Source: Pseudoalteromonas caenipelagi (GTDB lineage Bacteria; Pseudomonadota; Gammaproteobacteria; Enterobacterales; Alteromonadaceae). Taken from it: 64,000 nucleotides of DNA. Below are positions 1 to 9,521 of this stretch, piece by piece (within the stretch, counting starts at the first letter, position 1; every line of letters starts with the position of its first letter). Below the pieces are notes generated by a model. It was not told where the DNA came from. It was given only the letters and a program-made list of their open reading frames with translations, and did not search any database. The position numbers and the translations under genes are program-made. The stretch spans positions 62,001 through 126,000 of the forward strand of contig NZ_JABBPG010000006.1 of NCBI RefSeq assembly GCF_013140855.1, written 5' to 3'.

Positions 1-772
1 CACCCTGCTCTTCAGTATACACTGCACGCATTTTGATAGAGCCACGGCCTGTGGTGTAAATCTTTTGGATTTCAGATTTAGCCGTGATTATCTCAGCATC
101 TGTTGGATAGTCAGGTGCCTGTACTACTTCTAGCAGTTCTTCTAACGAGGTTTTTGGTTGGTCAAGCAACATGCAACACGCCGTTGCCAACTCTTTTACG
201 TTGTGTGGGGGTATATCGGTCGCCATACCAACCGCTATGCCCGTTACCCCGTTGAGTAAAATATGCGGTAAACGTGATGGTAATACCTTGGGTTCATCCA
301 TGGTGCCATCAAAGTTTGGTGTCCAATCTACAGTACCTTGGCCTAGCTCTTTAAGTAACACTTCAGAGAACTTAGACAAACGCGCTTCGGTGTAACGCAT
401 TGCAGCAAATGACTTAGGATCGTCAGCTGCCCCCCAGTTACCTTGGCCATCGACCAATGGATAACGGTAAGAGAAAGGTTGCGCCATTAATACCATGGCT
501 TCGTAACAAGCGCTGTCGCCGTGAGGGTGATATTTACCGAGTACGTCACCCACAGTACGGGCTGATTTTTTATATTTAGCGGCGGCCGATAAGCCCAATT
601 CGCTCATGGCATACACGATACGACGCTGTACCGGCTTTAAGCCATCACCAATGTGTGGCAATGCCCGGTCCATGATCACATACATGGAATAATTTAAGTA
701 GGCGTCTTCGGTAAAACGCCCCATCGTTTGTTGTTCAATCCCCTGTAAAGACAAGGTTTGAGGATCAGTCAT
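1..772 (-). CDS. parC: DNA topoisomerase IV subunit A, N-terminal part (cut by window edge)
   Basis: ParC is the DNA-breaking and rejoining subunit of topoisomerase IV, which decatenates daughter chromosomes with ParE. About 257 N-terminal residues are visible; the rest lies left of the window. The start ATG at 772 opens [11 protein letters not shown]. The quinolone-determining region reads [11 protein letters not shown], with Ser87 and Glu91 corresponding to E. coli Ser80 and Glu84, so this copy has the wild-type (sensitive) residues. The catalytic tyrosine is Tyr127 in [10 protein letters not shown]. It starts 8 bp after the stop of the sugar dehydrogenase gene, which itself follows parE, so the three are probably co-transcribed. 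The call is secure. Confidence 0.97.
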   Translation of the reverse strand, partial: MTDPQTLSLQGIEQQTMGRFTEDAYLNYSMYVIMDRALPHIGDGLKPVQRRIVYAMSELGLSAAAKYKKSARTVGDVLGKYHPHGDSACYEAMVLMAQPFSYRYPLVDGQGNWGAADDPKSFAAMRYTEARLSKFSEVLLKELGQGTVDWTPNFDGTMDEPKVLPSRLPHILLNGVTGIAVGMATDIPPHNVKELATACCMLLDQPKTSLEELLEVVQAPDYPTDAEIITAKSEIQKIYTTGRGSIKMRAVYTEEQG

Positions 773-780
773 GTAACACC

Positions 781-1884
781 CTATTTATTGTTATAACGAA
801 CGCGATAAATCGCATTCGCAAAATCGTCCGACACTAACAAGCTGCCATCAGCAAGCTCGGCAAATGCAACCGGTCGACCCAAGGTTTGTTCTTTATCTAA
901 AAAGCCACTAATGAAAGGCTCATAGGCGGTGATTTCGCCTTCTTTGATGGTGACCATCATCACTTTGTAGCCCACTTTACTACTGCGATTCCAAGAGCCA
1001 TGCTCTGCCACTAGCAGTTTATTATGCATATGTTTGGCAAACTGTTTGCCACGATAAAAATGGATACCCAAAGGCGCTACATGGGCCTGTAACGCCAATT
1101 TTGGCGCCACATATTTTTGCATGTCTGCAAGGCTCATATCTTTGGCGTACTCTGGGTCTAACACGCTGCCGCCATGCACGTAAGGAAAACCAAAATGTTC
1201 GCCATCAACACTCACTCGGTTTATTTCATCGGGTGGAATGTCATCCCCCATCATGTCGCGACCATTATCAGAAAACCACAAAGCGCCACTTTGTGGGTTA
1301 ATATCAAAGCCAACCGAGTTGCGCACTCCCTGAGCTATGGTGGTGAGCTTTTTAGTTTGTAAATTAAGCGAAAAAATACGACCAAAGCGCTCATTTTCAG
1401 CGCATACATTACAAGGCACACCAACAGGTACTAATAATTCGCCTTCGTCGGTAAAGCGAATAAACTTCCAGCCATGATGACGCTCAGTAGGCAGCTCATC
1501 AAACACCACTTCAAAACTGGGTTTTGAGAGTTGTTTGTCAACATTTTTAAAACGGATAATGCGGTGTACTTCGGCTACATATAAATCGCCATTATACAAA
1601 GCAATGCCAGAGGGCATATTTAACCCTTGCGCTAGTACGATTTTTCTATCTGCAACGCCATCTTGATTGTTATCAATTAACGCATAGAGATTGCCGGCCT
1701 TACGTGAACCTGCATACACCACCCCTGATTTAGATACTGCCAACTGCCTTGCATTGTCTACGTTTTTTGCAAAATAGCTGATCTCATACCCTTTAGGTAA
1801 GGTTAATCGCTCAAGTAATTCATCAGCAGCAGCACTGAACGTTGAGCAAATTAAACTAGCGGTAAAAAGTGCGTAGCGAAGCAT
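781..1884 (-). CDS. Secreted PQQ-dependent sugar (sorbosone/glucose-type) dehydrogenase
   Basis: A 367-residue protein of the GSDH/sorbosone dehydrogenase family, whose members are six-bladed beta-propellers oxidising sugars with PQQ in the periplasm. I place the start at ATG 1884, not at 1962 inside parE: 1884 is preceded by a GAGGTG ribosome site that overlaps the end of parE, and the protein then opens with a clean signal peptide ([20 protein letters not shown], about 20 residues). Visible family features are a PCNVC cysteine pair near residue 134, a [19 protein letters not shown] blade, and a C-terminal [19 protein letters not shown] blade. It sits between parE and parC with gaps of 4 and 8 bp. 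Substrate is not predictable, and no PQQ biosynthesis gene is in view. Confidence 0.85.
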   Translation of the reverse strand: MLRYALFTASLICSTFSAAADELLERLTLPKGYEISYFAKNVDNARQLAVSKSGVVYAGSRKAGNLYALIDNNQDGVADRKIVLAQGLNMPSGIALYNGDLYVAEVHRIIRFKNVDKQLSKPSFEVVFDELPTERHHGWKFIRFTDEGELLVPVGVPCNVCAENERFGRIFSLNLQTKKLTTIAQGVRNSVGFDINPQSGALWFSDNGRDMMGDDIPPDEINRVSVDGEHFGFPYVHGGSVLDPEYAKDMSLADMQKYVAPKLALQAHVAPLGIHFYRGKQFAKHMHNKLLVAEHGSWNRSSKVGYKVMMVTIKEGEITAYEPFISGFLDKEQTLGRPVAFAELADGSLLVSDDFANAIYRVRYNNK

Positions 1885-1888
1885 AGAG

Positions 1889-3784
1889 TTACACCTCAAC
1901 CTGTGCTTTATCACCATGGTTTTCAAGCCACACTTTACGGTCGCTAGAGCGTTTTTTAGCAAGTAACATATCCATCATTTCCATGGTGTGTTCTTGCTCT
2001 TCTAAAGTCAGTTGTACTAAGCGACGCGTGTTTGGGTCCATGGTGGTTTCACGAAGTTGCAGAGGGTTCATTTCACCCAATCCCTTAAAGCGTTGTACAT
2101 TGACTTTGCCGCGTTTGTTCTCAGCTTCAATTCTATCTAACACGCCTTTTTTCTCATCTTCATCCAAAGCGTAATATACTTCTTTACCCACATCGATTCT
2201 AAACAACGGCGGCATGGCTACATACACGTGCCCTTGTTTAACCAAAGTCGGGAAGTGACGAACAAATAGCGCGCACAACAACGTTGCAATGTGCAATCCA
2301 TCCGAGTCCGCATCAGCAAGAATACAAATTTTGCCATAACGCAGGCCCGATAGGTCGTCGGAGTCTGGGTCAATCCCCAAGGCAACCGAAATATCGTGTA
2401 CTTCTTGAGACGCAAGGATCTGACCCGATTCAACTTCCCAAGTGTTTAATATCTTGCCTCGCAAAGGCATGATGGCCTGAAACTCACGATCACGCGCTTG
2501 TTTAGCCGAGCCGCCTGCAGAGTCACCCTCTACCAAAAACAGCTCTGAGCGCTCAGTTTCACTGCCTGAACAGTCGGTCAGTTTCCCCGGCAACGCAGGG
2601 CCTGAGGTTACTTTTTTACGCACTACTTTTTTCGCCGCACGCAGTCGTTTTTGCGCGTTACTGATACACAGCTCAGCCAATAACTCTGCCGTATCTGTGT
2701 GTTCATTCAGCCATAAACTAAATGCATCTTTTACGATGCCAGAAACAAAAGTAGCGCATGAGCGCGAAGATAGTTTTTCTTTGGTTTGCCCAGCAAACTG
2801 TGGGTCTTGCATTTTTACAGATAATACGTAGCTACATTTATCCCAAATATCATCCGGGGTTAGTTTGATGCCTCTGGGTAATAAATTGCGAAACTCACAA
2901 AACTCACGCATTGCTTCAAGTAGGCCTTGTCTTAGGCCATTCACATGCGTACCACCTTGCGCGGTAGGAATTAAGTTAACATAGCTTTCGGTGATTGACT
3001 CGCCGCCTTCAGGCAGCCAATGTAGTGCCCAATCAACCCCTTCTGTAGAACCACTAAAGCTACCCGTAAACGGCGCTTTTGGCAGCACTTCGTAACCTTC
3101 GGCGCTGTCTTTTAAATAATCTTCAAGTCCCGCTTCGTAATACCACTCTTGCGTTTCTTTGGTTTGTTTGTTGAGAAAACGAATACGCAGGCCTGGGCAT
3201 AATACCGCTTTGGCTTTTAACACATGATTAAGCTTAGTAAGAGAAAAATTGGCAGAGTCAAAATAACTTGCGTCTGGCCAAAAATGCACTGACGTGCCCG
3301 TATTACGCTTGCCTACCGTGCCGGTTACTTCGAGGTCTTGCACTTTATCGCCATGCTCAAATGCCATTTCATACACTTGACCATCACGTTTAACCGTGAT
3401 CTCCACGCGTTTCGATAACGCGTTAACAACCGAAATACCCACGCCGTGCAAACCACCAGAAAACTGATAGTTTTTGTTCGAAAATTTACCACCTGCGTGA
3501 AGCTTAGTGAGGATCAATTCAACCCCAGGTACGCCCTCTTCGGGGTGAATGTCAACGGGCATACCACGACCATCGTCAATTACTTCCAAGGAGTTGTCTT
3601 CATGCAAAATCACATCAATTTTAGTTGCATGACCGGCGAGCGCCTCATCCACACTGTTATCAATAACCTCTTGGCCCAAATGGTTTGGTCGAGTGGTGTC
3701 AGTGTACATGCCAGGACGACGTTTTACCGGCTCTAAACCATTTAAAACCTCAATGGCTTCGGCGTTATAATTTTGCTCGCTCAT
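1889..3784 (-). CDS. parE: DNA topoisomerase IV subunit B
   Basis: The 631-residue ATPase subunit of topoisomerase IV, full length for the family. It has a GHKL ATPase domain (NSVDEALAGHA near residue 43, DDGRGMPVDIHPEEG near 71, GGLHGVGISVVNALS near 110). A transducer domain follows, then a TOPRIM domain (LFLVEGDSAGGSAKQARDR near 413 and LADADSDGLHIATLL near 490). The C-terminus carries the ParE-type RFKGLGEMNPLQL motif. DSDGLH, where gyrase usually has DVDG, fits ParE. It is first in an apparent parE, sugar dehydrogenase, parC transcription unit and follows yqiA closely, as in E. coli. Nothing is unusual. Confidence 0.97.
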   Translation of the reverse strand: MSEQNYNAEAIEVLNGLEPVKRRPGMYTDTTRPNHLGQEVIDNSVDEALAGHATKIDVILHEDNSLEVIDDGRGMPVDIHPEEGVPGVELILTKLHAGGKFSNKNYQFSGGLHGVGISVVNALSKRVEITVKRDGQVYEMAFEHGDKVQDLEVTGTVGKRNTGTSVHFWPDASYFDSANFSLTKLNHVLKAKAVLCPGLRIRFLNKQTKETQEWYYEAGLEDYLKDSAEGYEVLPKAPFTGSFSGSTEGVDWALHWLPEGGESITESYVNLIPTAQGGTHVNGLRQGLLEAMREFCEFRNLLPRGIKLTPDDIWDKCSYVLSVKMQDPQFAGQTKEKLSSRSCATFVSGIVKDAFSLWLNEHTDTAELLAELCISNAQKRLRAAKKVVRKKVTSGPALPGKLTDCSGSETERSELFLVEGDSAGGSAKQARDREFQAIMPLRGKILNTWEVESGQILASQEVHDISVALGIDPDSDDLSGLRYGKICILADADSDGLHIATLLCALFVRHFPTLVKQGHVYVAMPPLFRIDVGKEVYYALDEDEKKGVLDRIEAENKRGKVNVQRFKGLGEMNPLQLRETTMDPNTRRLVQLTLEEQEHTMEMMDMLLAKKRSSDRKVWLENHGDKAQVEV

Positions 3785-3816
3785 AGGTAGATTCTTTTTA
3801 TTTAATTCGTTCTGTT

Positions 3817-4383
3817 TTACGTGATTTTAAGAAAATTGACAACCGTGTCAAAGTAACGTTGAAAGTCCATAAAACTATGATCGCCAGCAAAATCTATCCG
3901 TTGCTGGCACGCTTGATAATATTGCAGCGCTTGCTGATAAGGGAGAACTTCATCGCCCATTTGCTGCAAAAGCATCAATAATTCTGGTTTTGTTAAATAC
4001 GCCACATATAACTGTTTTAGCGCATGCACGTGTTCGTGCCCTAAATGATAATGTATCTGCTGGTAAGGATTATACTGCGCTCCCAAATAATCCGCCAATA
4101 ATTCAAAAGGTCGCACTGCTGGGTTGATCACCACGGCTGGAATATTGTACTGCTGTGATAGATAGGTGGCATAAAAACCACCTAAAGAACTGCCAAGTAA
4201 CACCGTTTGATCATTGATTAGCGACTCCAACTGCATAATTGCAATGCGCGGATCAAAGTGTAGCCGAGGTGTTATATATTCACACGATAATGGTTGCTGC
4301 CCTAACCAAGCACCAAACTGCTGGGCTTTGGCTGATAACTCTGAACTATTAAAACCATGAATATAAATTACCCTTTTAACCAT
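3817..4383 (-). CDS. yqiA: YqiA-family alpha/beta-hydrolase esterase
   Basis: A 188-residue serine esterase of the UPF0227/YqiA family, which hydrolyses short acyl or thioester substrates in the cytoplasm; the natural substrate is unknown. The N-terminus MVKRVIYIHGFNSS holds the oxyanion-region HGF motif. The nucleophile elbow is GSSLGG near residue 66, and GDHSFMDF near 169 supplies the catalytic histidine. The start overlaps the end of cpdA by 16 bp, implying coupled translation. The parE-yqiA-cpdA order is the same as in E. coli. Confidence 0.92.
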   Translation of the reverse strand: MVKRVIYIHGFNSSELSAKAQQFGAWLGQQPLSCEYITPRLHFDPRIAIMQLESLINDQTVLLGSSLGGFYATYLSQQYNIPAVVINPAVRPFELLADYLGAQYNPYQQIHYHLGHEHVHALKQLYVAYLTKPELLMLLQQMGDEVLPYQQALQYYQACQQRIDFAGDHSFMDFQRYFDTVVNFLKIT

Positions 4384-5141
4384 ATCACCTCAGTAGCCAA
4401 TGTGTCGCCATCAATATTAATAAGTCGCCACGCTGGCCCCAAGTCTTGTTGCTGCCAATGCGCTGTTGCTTTAGCAAACTGGATAGATGTTGCTGGTGTG
4501 GCAAAAATATCAAGTCCTCTAAAGTGTTGATGGTAGTCATTGTGCACATGGCCATGAAAAAGCGCGATTACACTATCACTTTCTACCAGCATATTGAGTA
4601 GCTGAGGGCCATTTTCTAGCATGTGCTTATCTAGATAACCTTGAATAGGTACTGGGTGATGATGGCAAAATACCAAGGCATTTTTTACCGAGCTATTTAA
4701 AACGTCCTTTGCGCACGCTAAATGATGTTCGTCACACCATCCTGCGGGCGTTTGCCCTTTTGAATTGAGCAATAAAATATCAACATGCTCGGTATAAAGA
4801 TGTTTTGCACTGTGTATTTGGCCGTTGCTAATTTGATTAAGCAGCTCGATTTCATCATGATTTCCAGGCATCCAAAACACCGGACAAGTTAAACTCGACT
4901 CGCCAATTAACCGTGCAAATAATGAATAAGAAGCCACCGTATGATCTTGAGTCAAATCACCGCCGAATATCACCCCATCCAGTTTCTCTGTGGCAAGCTG
5001 CGATAAAACACGACGCAAGTATTGCGCAGTATTCACTTCAAAATAGAGCCCATTGGTATCTGAAAAAAGGTGGCAGTCGGTGATATGCGCAAGCCTCAAT
5101 GCAGGCTGTTTAAATGCATACTTTTGCTTAAACCAAGCCAT
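4368..5141 (-). CDS. cpdA: 3',5'-cyclic AMP phosphodiesterase
   Basis: A 257-residue calcineurin-type metallophosphoesterase that hydrolyses cAMP to AMP and lowers CRP signalling. All metal-binding blocks of the family are present: ITDCHL near residue 20, GGDLTQD near 60, GNHDE near 95, CHHHPVP near 158 and HGHVHND near 196. It overlaps yqiB upstream by 14 bp and yqiA downstream by 16 bp, so the four genes nudF-yqiB-cpdA-yqiA form a compact operon as in enterobacteria. Start at ATG 5141 keeps the usual family length. Confidence 0.94.
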   Translation of the reverse strand: MAWFKQKYAFKQPALRLAHITDCHLFSDTNGLYFEVNTAQYLRRVLSQLATEKLDGVIFGGDLTQDHTVASYSLFARLIGESSLTCPVFWMPGNHDEIELLNQISNGQIHSAKHLYTEHVDILLLNSKGQTPAGWCDEHHLACAKDVLNSSVKNALVFCHHHPVPIQGYLDKHMLENGPQLLNMLVESDSVIALFHGHVHNDYHQHFRGLDIFATPATSIQFAKATAHWQQQDLGPAWRLINIDGDTLATEVIWLKG

Positions 5142-5583
5142 TATTTACATCCCAATTAAGCGGCACTTTACCACTTTCAAGACAGGCCATTAACCACTCA
5201 GCCAAAAATGCATTCACTTGATATTTTTCATCTTTTTGATGCATTTTAGGATTTGGATAACGATAAGATGGCTTTATACGTTGGTGATAATCATGATGCA
5301 CCACTTCAGCTACTTTAGCATCGTGATATAAGCGTACTTCAAGGTGTAAACTCGGAAAAAACACACTGCCGTTGGACGTTTGCTTAATCGCGATGTCTGT
5401 GGTGTATTTGGCACAGCCTTGCACTTCAATAACATAATGCACATTTGCCAGCTCTATCGCTCTTTGCGCGCCATGTTCTTCAGGCGGCAACAACTTAAGG
5501 GCGCGCAGATAATTACGCTCACACAAAGTTATGTACTTAGGTAAGGACTGAACATAATCACGAGCTAGGGCCATATCACTCAA
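5128..5583 (-). CDS. yqiB: YqiB family protein (DUF1249)
   Basis: A 151-residue cytoplasmic protein of the DUF1249/YqiB family, found in the same place in E. coli. It contains the conserved LPKYITLCERNYLRALKLLP stretch near residue 14 and a C-terminal FLAEWLMACLESGKVP. No signal peptide or membrane segment is present. Its molecular role is not established; genetic context suggests a housekeeping link with nudF and cpdA. It lies 21 bp downstream of nudF and overlaps cpdA by 14 bp. Confidence 0.88.
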   Translation of the reverse strand: MSDMALARDYVQSLPKYITLCERNYLRALKLLPPEEHGAQRAIELANVHYVIEVQGCAKYTTDIAIKQTSNGSVFFPSLHLEVRLYHDAKVAEVVHHDYHQRIKPSYRYPNPKMHQKDEKYQVNAFLAEWLMACLESGKVPLNWDVNNGLV

Positions 5584-5604
5584 AGTTATACCTCAACTTA
5601 TTTA

Positions 5605-6222
5605 CTACACCCACTGAGCGAGCACTTTGTCTTTATTAAGTGCTAACCATTGTAAACTAATCACTGTTGCCGCGTTATCAATTTCACCGCTTTGCAAAAA
5701 GTCGATTGCTTGCGCATAGGGTATCACATGACTTTTAATATCTTCACCTTCGCTTTCTAAACCAAAAATACCACCCGCTTGCGACAAATCGGCCTTAGCT
5801 AAATATAAGTAAAGGCGCTCAGTTGTGCCACCAGGGCTGGATAGGTACGACGTCATGTATTGTAATTCCCCCAGCTCTAGCCCTGCCTCTTCCAAAGCCT
5901 CTTTACGTGCCACCTCTTCATATTGCTCGCTGCCCTCAGCCATACCCGCAATGCATTCTAACAACCAAGGAGATGACCTACTCGCCATGGCACCAATACG
6001 AATTTGCTCAATGAGCAAGACTGAATCTGTTTTAGGGTCATAGGGCAAAACCGCAACAGCATGGCCTCGCTCTAAAATCTCTCGGCAAATCGTTTGCGAC
6101 ATTCCTCCTGCAAATAAAGCATGGCGAAACTGATAGAGCTGTATTTTAAAAAAACCATTAAAAACGGTCTCGACCGACTCCACTGTTACATTTTGATTAT
6201 CAAAGCATGTGATTGACGACAT
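5605..6222 (-). CDS. nudF: ADP-ribose pyrophosphatase (Nudix hydrolase)
   Basis: A 205-residue Nudix hydrolase that splits ADP-ribose into AMP and ribose 5-phosphate. The Nudix box starts at GMAEGSEQYEEVARKEALEE near residue 92. It fits G-x5-E-x7-RE-U-x-EE-x-G-U except that the RE arginine is Lys; the metal-binding glutamates are kept, so activity is still expected. The preceding segment is typical of the NudF/TrgB group rather than of MutT. The gene is divergent from tolC, the arrangement known from E. coli, with a 221-bp shared upstream region. The start at ATG 6222 is the natural one. Confidence 0.93.
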   Translation of the reverse strand: MSSITCFDNQNVTVESVETVFNGFFKIQLYQFRHALFAGGMSQTICREILERGHAVAVLPYDPKTDSVLLIEQIRIGAMASRSSPWLLECIAGMAEGSEQYEEVARKEALEEAGLELGELQYMTSYLSSPGGTTERLYLYLAKADLSQAGGIFGLESEGEDIKSHVIPYAQAIDFLQSGEIDNAATVISLQWLALNKDKVLAQWV

Positions 6223-6443
6223 TATTTACATCCTAATTTTTTACAGGGGGGGTTTAAATTGTAATCAACTACCCCCATGATAGTGGCTCTGACTATTCTC
6301 AAATACCTTTATCATCAGATAAAGGCTTGTATTATATTCTGTTACATTTGTTGGTGATGTTTTACGTTTAAACTTTTTCGTTCTGAAAAAAAACAAGGTA
6401 ACATGCGTTTAATACAAAAAGTTGTCTAAGGACTGAACGAACG
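6223..6443. promoter_or_regulatory. Divergent nudF/tolC upstream region with inverted repeats
   Basis: This 221-bp gap must hold the promoters of both nudF (leftward) and tolC (rightward). Two inverted repeats are visible. The first is a perfect 8-bp pair cctttatc/gataaagg at 6306-6313 and 6318-6325 with a 4-bp spacer. The second is gggggt/accccc at 6248-6253 and 6271-6276, close to the nudF start. An AT-rich stretch TTGTATTATATTC just right of the first repeat could include the tolC -10 element, but I cannot fix a -35. The first repeat may be an operator or an RNA hairpin. Confidence 0.4.
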
Positions 6444-7793
6444 ATGAAAAAAAGCTTATTATCTCTGTTAGTTGGCCTATCATGTGCGCTAACTTCTAAT
6501 CTGTCGCACGCCGAAGATTTACTTCAAGTATACGACATTGCAACTGCAAACGATCCTACTGTGTTAAAAGCAAAAGCACAGGCTGACGCGCAAAAGTTTG
6601 CGCAAGAGCAAGCTTTAGGTGTTTTACTTCCGCAACTTGGCTTTGAAGCAGGTTATAGCCAAATAGATGTTGATGGCCATGGCATTGGCAATGAAAGTGA
6701 TGCAACTGGCTACACATCTTACAGTGCTTTCGAAGATACTTTTAGTCGCTCAATCGCTTTGCAACAAACGATTTTTAATATGTCTTCATGGCAAACTTTA
6801 GACATTGCTAAAAAGCAAGCTATGCAAGCGATGACGCAATATGAGCTAACTCAGCAAGAACTCGTAGTACGTATTGCTCAGGGCTACTTTGATGTACTTA
6901 GTGCGTTAGATAACCTTGAATTTGTACAAGCCGAAAAACGTGCCATTGAGCGCCAACTAGAGCAAACTAAACAACGCTACGAAGTAGGTCTAACTGCGAT
7001 CACCGATGTACACGAAGCACAAGCACAGTTTGACCAATCAGTAGCCAATGAAATTGTGGCTAAAAACGACGTTGAAACAGCACGTGAAGCACTACGTACC
7101 ATCACCGGTAAGTATCACACGAAGCTAGATTCACTCAATACCACAACATTCTCAACCGTATCGCCTAACAAGCAAGCGACTGACTTTGTTACCGTAGCAA
7201 AAGAGAAAAACCTTTCTCTTGCGCTGGCAAAGGCGAGCCTTGATATTGCTGAAGATCAAATTGAGTTAGCCAAAGCGGGACATTACCCAACGCTCAATTT
7301 GAATGCATCTTATGCTGACTCATTACAAGACTCTAATGGATCATTACTGAAGCCTCGTGGTGATAGAACGAGTGTTAGCCTCACATTAAACGTACCTATC
7401 TACTCAGGTGGTCAAACTATGGCGGCAACTGAACAGGCTCGCGCGTTGTATGTGGGTGCAAGCCAAGATTTAGAAGCAAGCATGCGTGAAGTAACGCGCT
7501 CGGTTATAACTTCATATAATCAGGTTATGTCTAATGTGGCAACTTACCGTGCATTAGAGCAAGCCGTGGTTTCTGCCGAAAGTGCGTTGCAAGCTACTGA
7601 AGCTGGTTTTGAAGTAGGCACACGTACTATCGTGGACGTACTGGTTAGCACGCAAAATCTATATAACGCTAAGCGAAACCTTGCTAACTTACGTTATCAA
7701 TATGTGCTGTCTTCACTGCGCTTGAAGCAAGCAACAGGCACACTATCTCGTAGCGATTTAGAAGCAATCAACAAGGGCTTAGTGCAAAGCTAA
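6444..7793 (+). CDS. tolC: TolC outer-membrane efflux channel
   Basis: A 449-residue outer-membrane factor that forms the trimeric exit duct for RND pumps and type I secretion. It has a signal peptide ending at SNLSHA (about residue 23), then two tandem OEP repeats, at roughly residues 25-215 and 235-435. The second repeat includes the PIYSGGQTMAATEQA turn and the VGTRTIVDVLVSTQNLYNAK segment typical of TolC. The location divergent from nudF supports the orthology. A ribosome site (aagga) lies about 12 bp upstream of ATG. It ends with a strong terminator at 7816-7850, so it is likely monocistronic. Confidence 0.95.
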   Translation: MKKSLLSLLVGLSCALTSNLSHAEDLLQVYDIATANDPTVLKAKAQADAQKFAQEQALGVLLPQLGFEAGYSQIDVDGHGIGNESDATGYTSYSAFEDTFSRSIALQQTIFNMSSWQTLDIAKKQAMQAMTQYELTQQELVVRIAQGYFDVLSALDNLEFVQAEKRAIERQLEQTKQRYEVGLTAITDVHEAQAQFDQSVANEIVAKNDVETAREALRTITGKYHTKLDSLNTTTFSTVSPNKQATDFVTVAKEKNLSLALAKASLDIAEDQIELAKAGHYPTLNLNASYADSLQDSNGSLLKPRGDRTSVSLTLNVPIYSGGQTMAATEQARALYVGASQDLEASMREVTRSVITSYNQVMSNVATYRALEQAVVSAESALQATEAGFEVGTRTIVDVLVSTQNLYNAKRNLANLRYQYVLSSLRLKQATGTLSRSDLEAINKGLVQS

Positions 7794-7815
7794 CCTTCAT
7801 CATGCTGATAAATGT

Positions 7816-7850
7816 AAAAAGCCGGCTTTATGTCGGCTTTTTGTATTTTT
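7816..7850 (+). terminator. Intrinsic terminator of tolC
   Basis: Perfect 9-bp stem aaaaagccg (7816-7824) / cggcttttt (7834-7842), 9-nt loop, then gtattttt. Placed 22 bp after the tolC stop and before the acyltransferase gene. Confidence 0.88.
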
Positions 7851-7889
7851 AAGCACTTGCGATAAACTAACGCCATTATGTAGTAAGAG

Positions 7890-8825
7890 ATGATGTTTGT
7901 GGTAACAGCCCCTACTTTTAAATGGTCGTTTTTAGCGCCTCGTTATTGGTTAACTTGGATTGGTGTCTTGTGTTTATACCTCATATCTTGGTTGCCTCAG
8001 CGGATACAGTTTTTCTTGGGAAAATTACTTGGCCGTTTAGTACATAGGTTTGTTAAAAAACGCCGCCACATAGCACAAGTAAATGTGGCTTTGTGTTTTC
8101 CGCATTTAAACGAACAACAACGCGCCGACATGGTCTTAAAGAACATGGAAAATACCGGAATAGCAACACTCGAAACCGGCATGGCGTGGTGGTGGCCACA
8201 ATGGCGAGTAAACAAAGTCATTGGCTCAATTGAGGGCGTAGAGCTAGTAGAAGAGGTTCAACGTCAAGGCAAGGGCGTGCTGCTGCTGGTACCACATATG
8301 CTACACTTAGAAATGCTTGGTCGAATATTAGGTTGCAAACAACAAGGTATTGGCTTTTACCGACCACATAATAATCCGCTTATGGAATATTTTATGACCA
8401 AGGGACGTTTGCGCTCAAACGAAACCTTGATCACCAAACGCGATGTTAAAGGCCTATTACAAGCACTTAAAAATAAAAAAATGTGCTATTACCTGCCAGA
8501 TCAAGATTATGGACGTAACCGTTGCGAGTTTACGTCATTTTTTGCTGTACCTGACGCAGCCACAACCACTGGCACGTTGTTATTTTCATCGAGTAAAAAT
8601 TGTGAAACACTCAGCTTAAGTGGCACAAGAGATGCTAGCGGTAAGTATCATTTAAAAATTTACCCTGCATTAACTGATTTTCCAAGTGAAGATGCAAAGC
8701 AGGATGTAACACGTGTAAATCAACGTATGGAGCAATCCATCATGTTGGCGCCAGAGCAGTATATGTGGTTACACAGACGTTTTAAAACTCGGCCCAATGA
8801 AAATGCGCCATCTTATTACAGCTAA
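7890..8825 (+). CDS. LpxL/LpxM-family lipid A acyltransferase
   Basis: A 311-residue inner-membrane acyltransferase that adds a secondary acyl chain to Kdo2-lipid IVA or its acylated product. The N-terminal hydrophobic helix is at about residues 20-45. The catalytic H-x4-E motif is His136/Glu141 in VPHMLHLEM. The family's KNKKMCYYLPDQDYG block and the C-terminal MWLHRRFKTRP motif are both present. Two adjacent ATGs at 7890 and 7893 could start it; I kept the first. Whether it is LpxL, LpxP or LpxM cannot be decided by eye. It lies after the tolC terminator and 8 bp before the TcpQ-like gene, with which it is probably co-transcribed. Confidence 0.88.
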   Translation: MMFVVTAPTFKWSFLAPRYWLTWIGVLCLYLISWLPQRIQFFLGKLLGRLVHRFVKKRRHIAQVNVALCFPHLNEQQRADMVLKNMENTGIATLETGMAWWWPQWRVNKVIGSIEGVELVEEVQRQGKGVLLLVPHMLHLEMLGRILGCKQQGIGFYRPHNNPLMEYFMTKGRLRSNETLITKRDVKGLLQALKNKKMCYYLPDQDYGRNRCEFTSFFAVPDAATTTGTLLFSSSKNCETLSLSGTRDASGKYHLKIYPALTDFPSEDAKQDVTRVNQRMEQSIMLAPEQYMWLHRRFKTRPNENAPSYYS

Positions 8826-8833
8826 GTCTATTT

Positions 8834-9511
8834 ATGGTTATGAAAAAAAATAAAAGAAGTCGACCTACGCGCCAAGCAGCGCCACCGCCGCCGCCACCTG
8901 TGCGAAGAAAAAAAGCAGCTAAACAAGTGTCTGCGGCTTGGTTTTGGGTCAAACATTTATCATTGGCGTTCATTCTTATTTTGTCTGCGTACTACTTTTT
9001 GTTTGGCGCTATGCCAAAAATGAGTGTCAGCACAACCGCAAATGTCGCAGCTCAAGGGTTTTCACAATTTTATGAAAGCTTTCGTAACAGTACCTCAAGC
9101 AGAGATACTGAGCGTGCTAAGTTTGTTATTGAGCTTGGCGACCCATCGTTTCGCATTGATGAAGCACTCAAAGATAGAGAGCGAGTTGTAAAAGCATCAA
9201 GCCAACGCTGGACAGGCGAATATCAGCCTAGACGTTTCGAGTCCGGTGATACTTTAAAAAGTGTGTTAGCAGACTACGCGCGCAAAGAAAATGTAGAGCT
9301 TTTTTGGTATTTAGATAAAGATTATGTTGTAAAACAGAACTTTCGTGTCGACAGTGACTTTTTATCTGCACTGTACCAAGTGGGTCGAGCCATTAACGAT
9401 GACTTTGAATTTGAGATTTACACCTTTTTCTGTCATCGCCAACGAGCTGCGGTGATCACTGAAAAGCCAACACGTTTTGTTCGTGATAATTGCCGAAAAC
9501 TAACCAACTAG
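8834..9511 (+). CDS. Single-pass membrane protein with TcpQ-like C-terminal domain
   Basis: A 225-residue protein. It has a very basic N-terminus with a six-proline run (residues 17-22), one transmembrane helix (about 41-59), a linker, and a C-terminal domain from about residue 125. The domain pattern is GDTLKSVLADYARKENVELF, then WYLDKDYVV, then a hydrophobic-rich DFLSALYQVG helix. This resembles the TcpQ/secretin-associated 'Q' domain (PF10671-like) that binds secretin pores. That assignment is by pattern only. Topology suggests the domain is periplasmic. It is 8 bp downstream of the acyltransferase gene. A second ATG two codons later could be the true start. Confidence 0.6.
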   Translation: MVMKKNKRSRPTRQAAPPPPPPVRRKKAAKQVSAAWFWVKHLSLAFILILSAYYFLFGAMPKMSVSTTANVAAQGFSQFYESFRNSTSSRDTERAKFVIELGDPSFRIDEALKDRERVVKASSQRWTGEYQPRRFESGDTLKSVLADYARKENVELFWYLDKDYVVKQNFRVDSDFLSALYQVGRAINDDFEFEIYTFFCHRQRAAVITEKPTRFVRDNCRKLTN

Positions 9512-9521
9512 TTTTTTGCTA

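Noticed and set aside
1-772. Quinolone-resistance change in parC
   Set aside because: The equivalent residues (Ser87, Glu91) are the wild-type ones.
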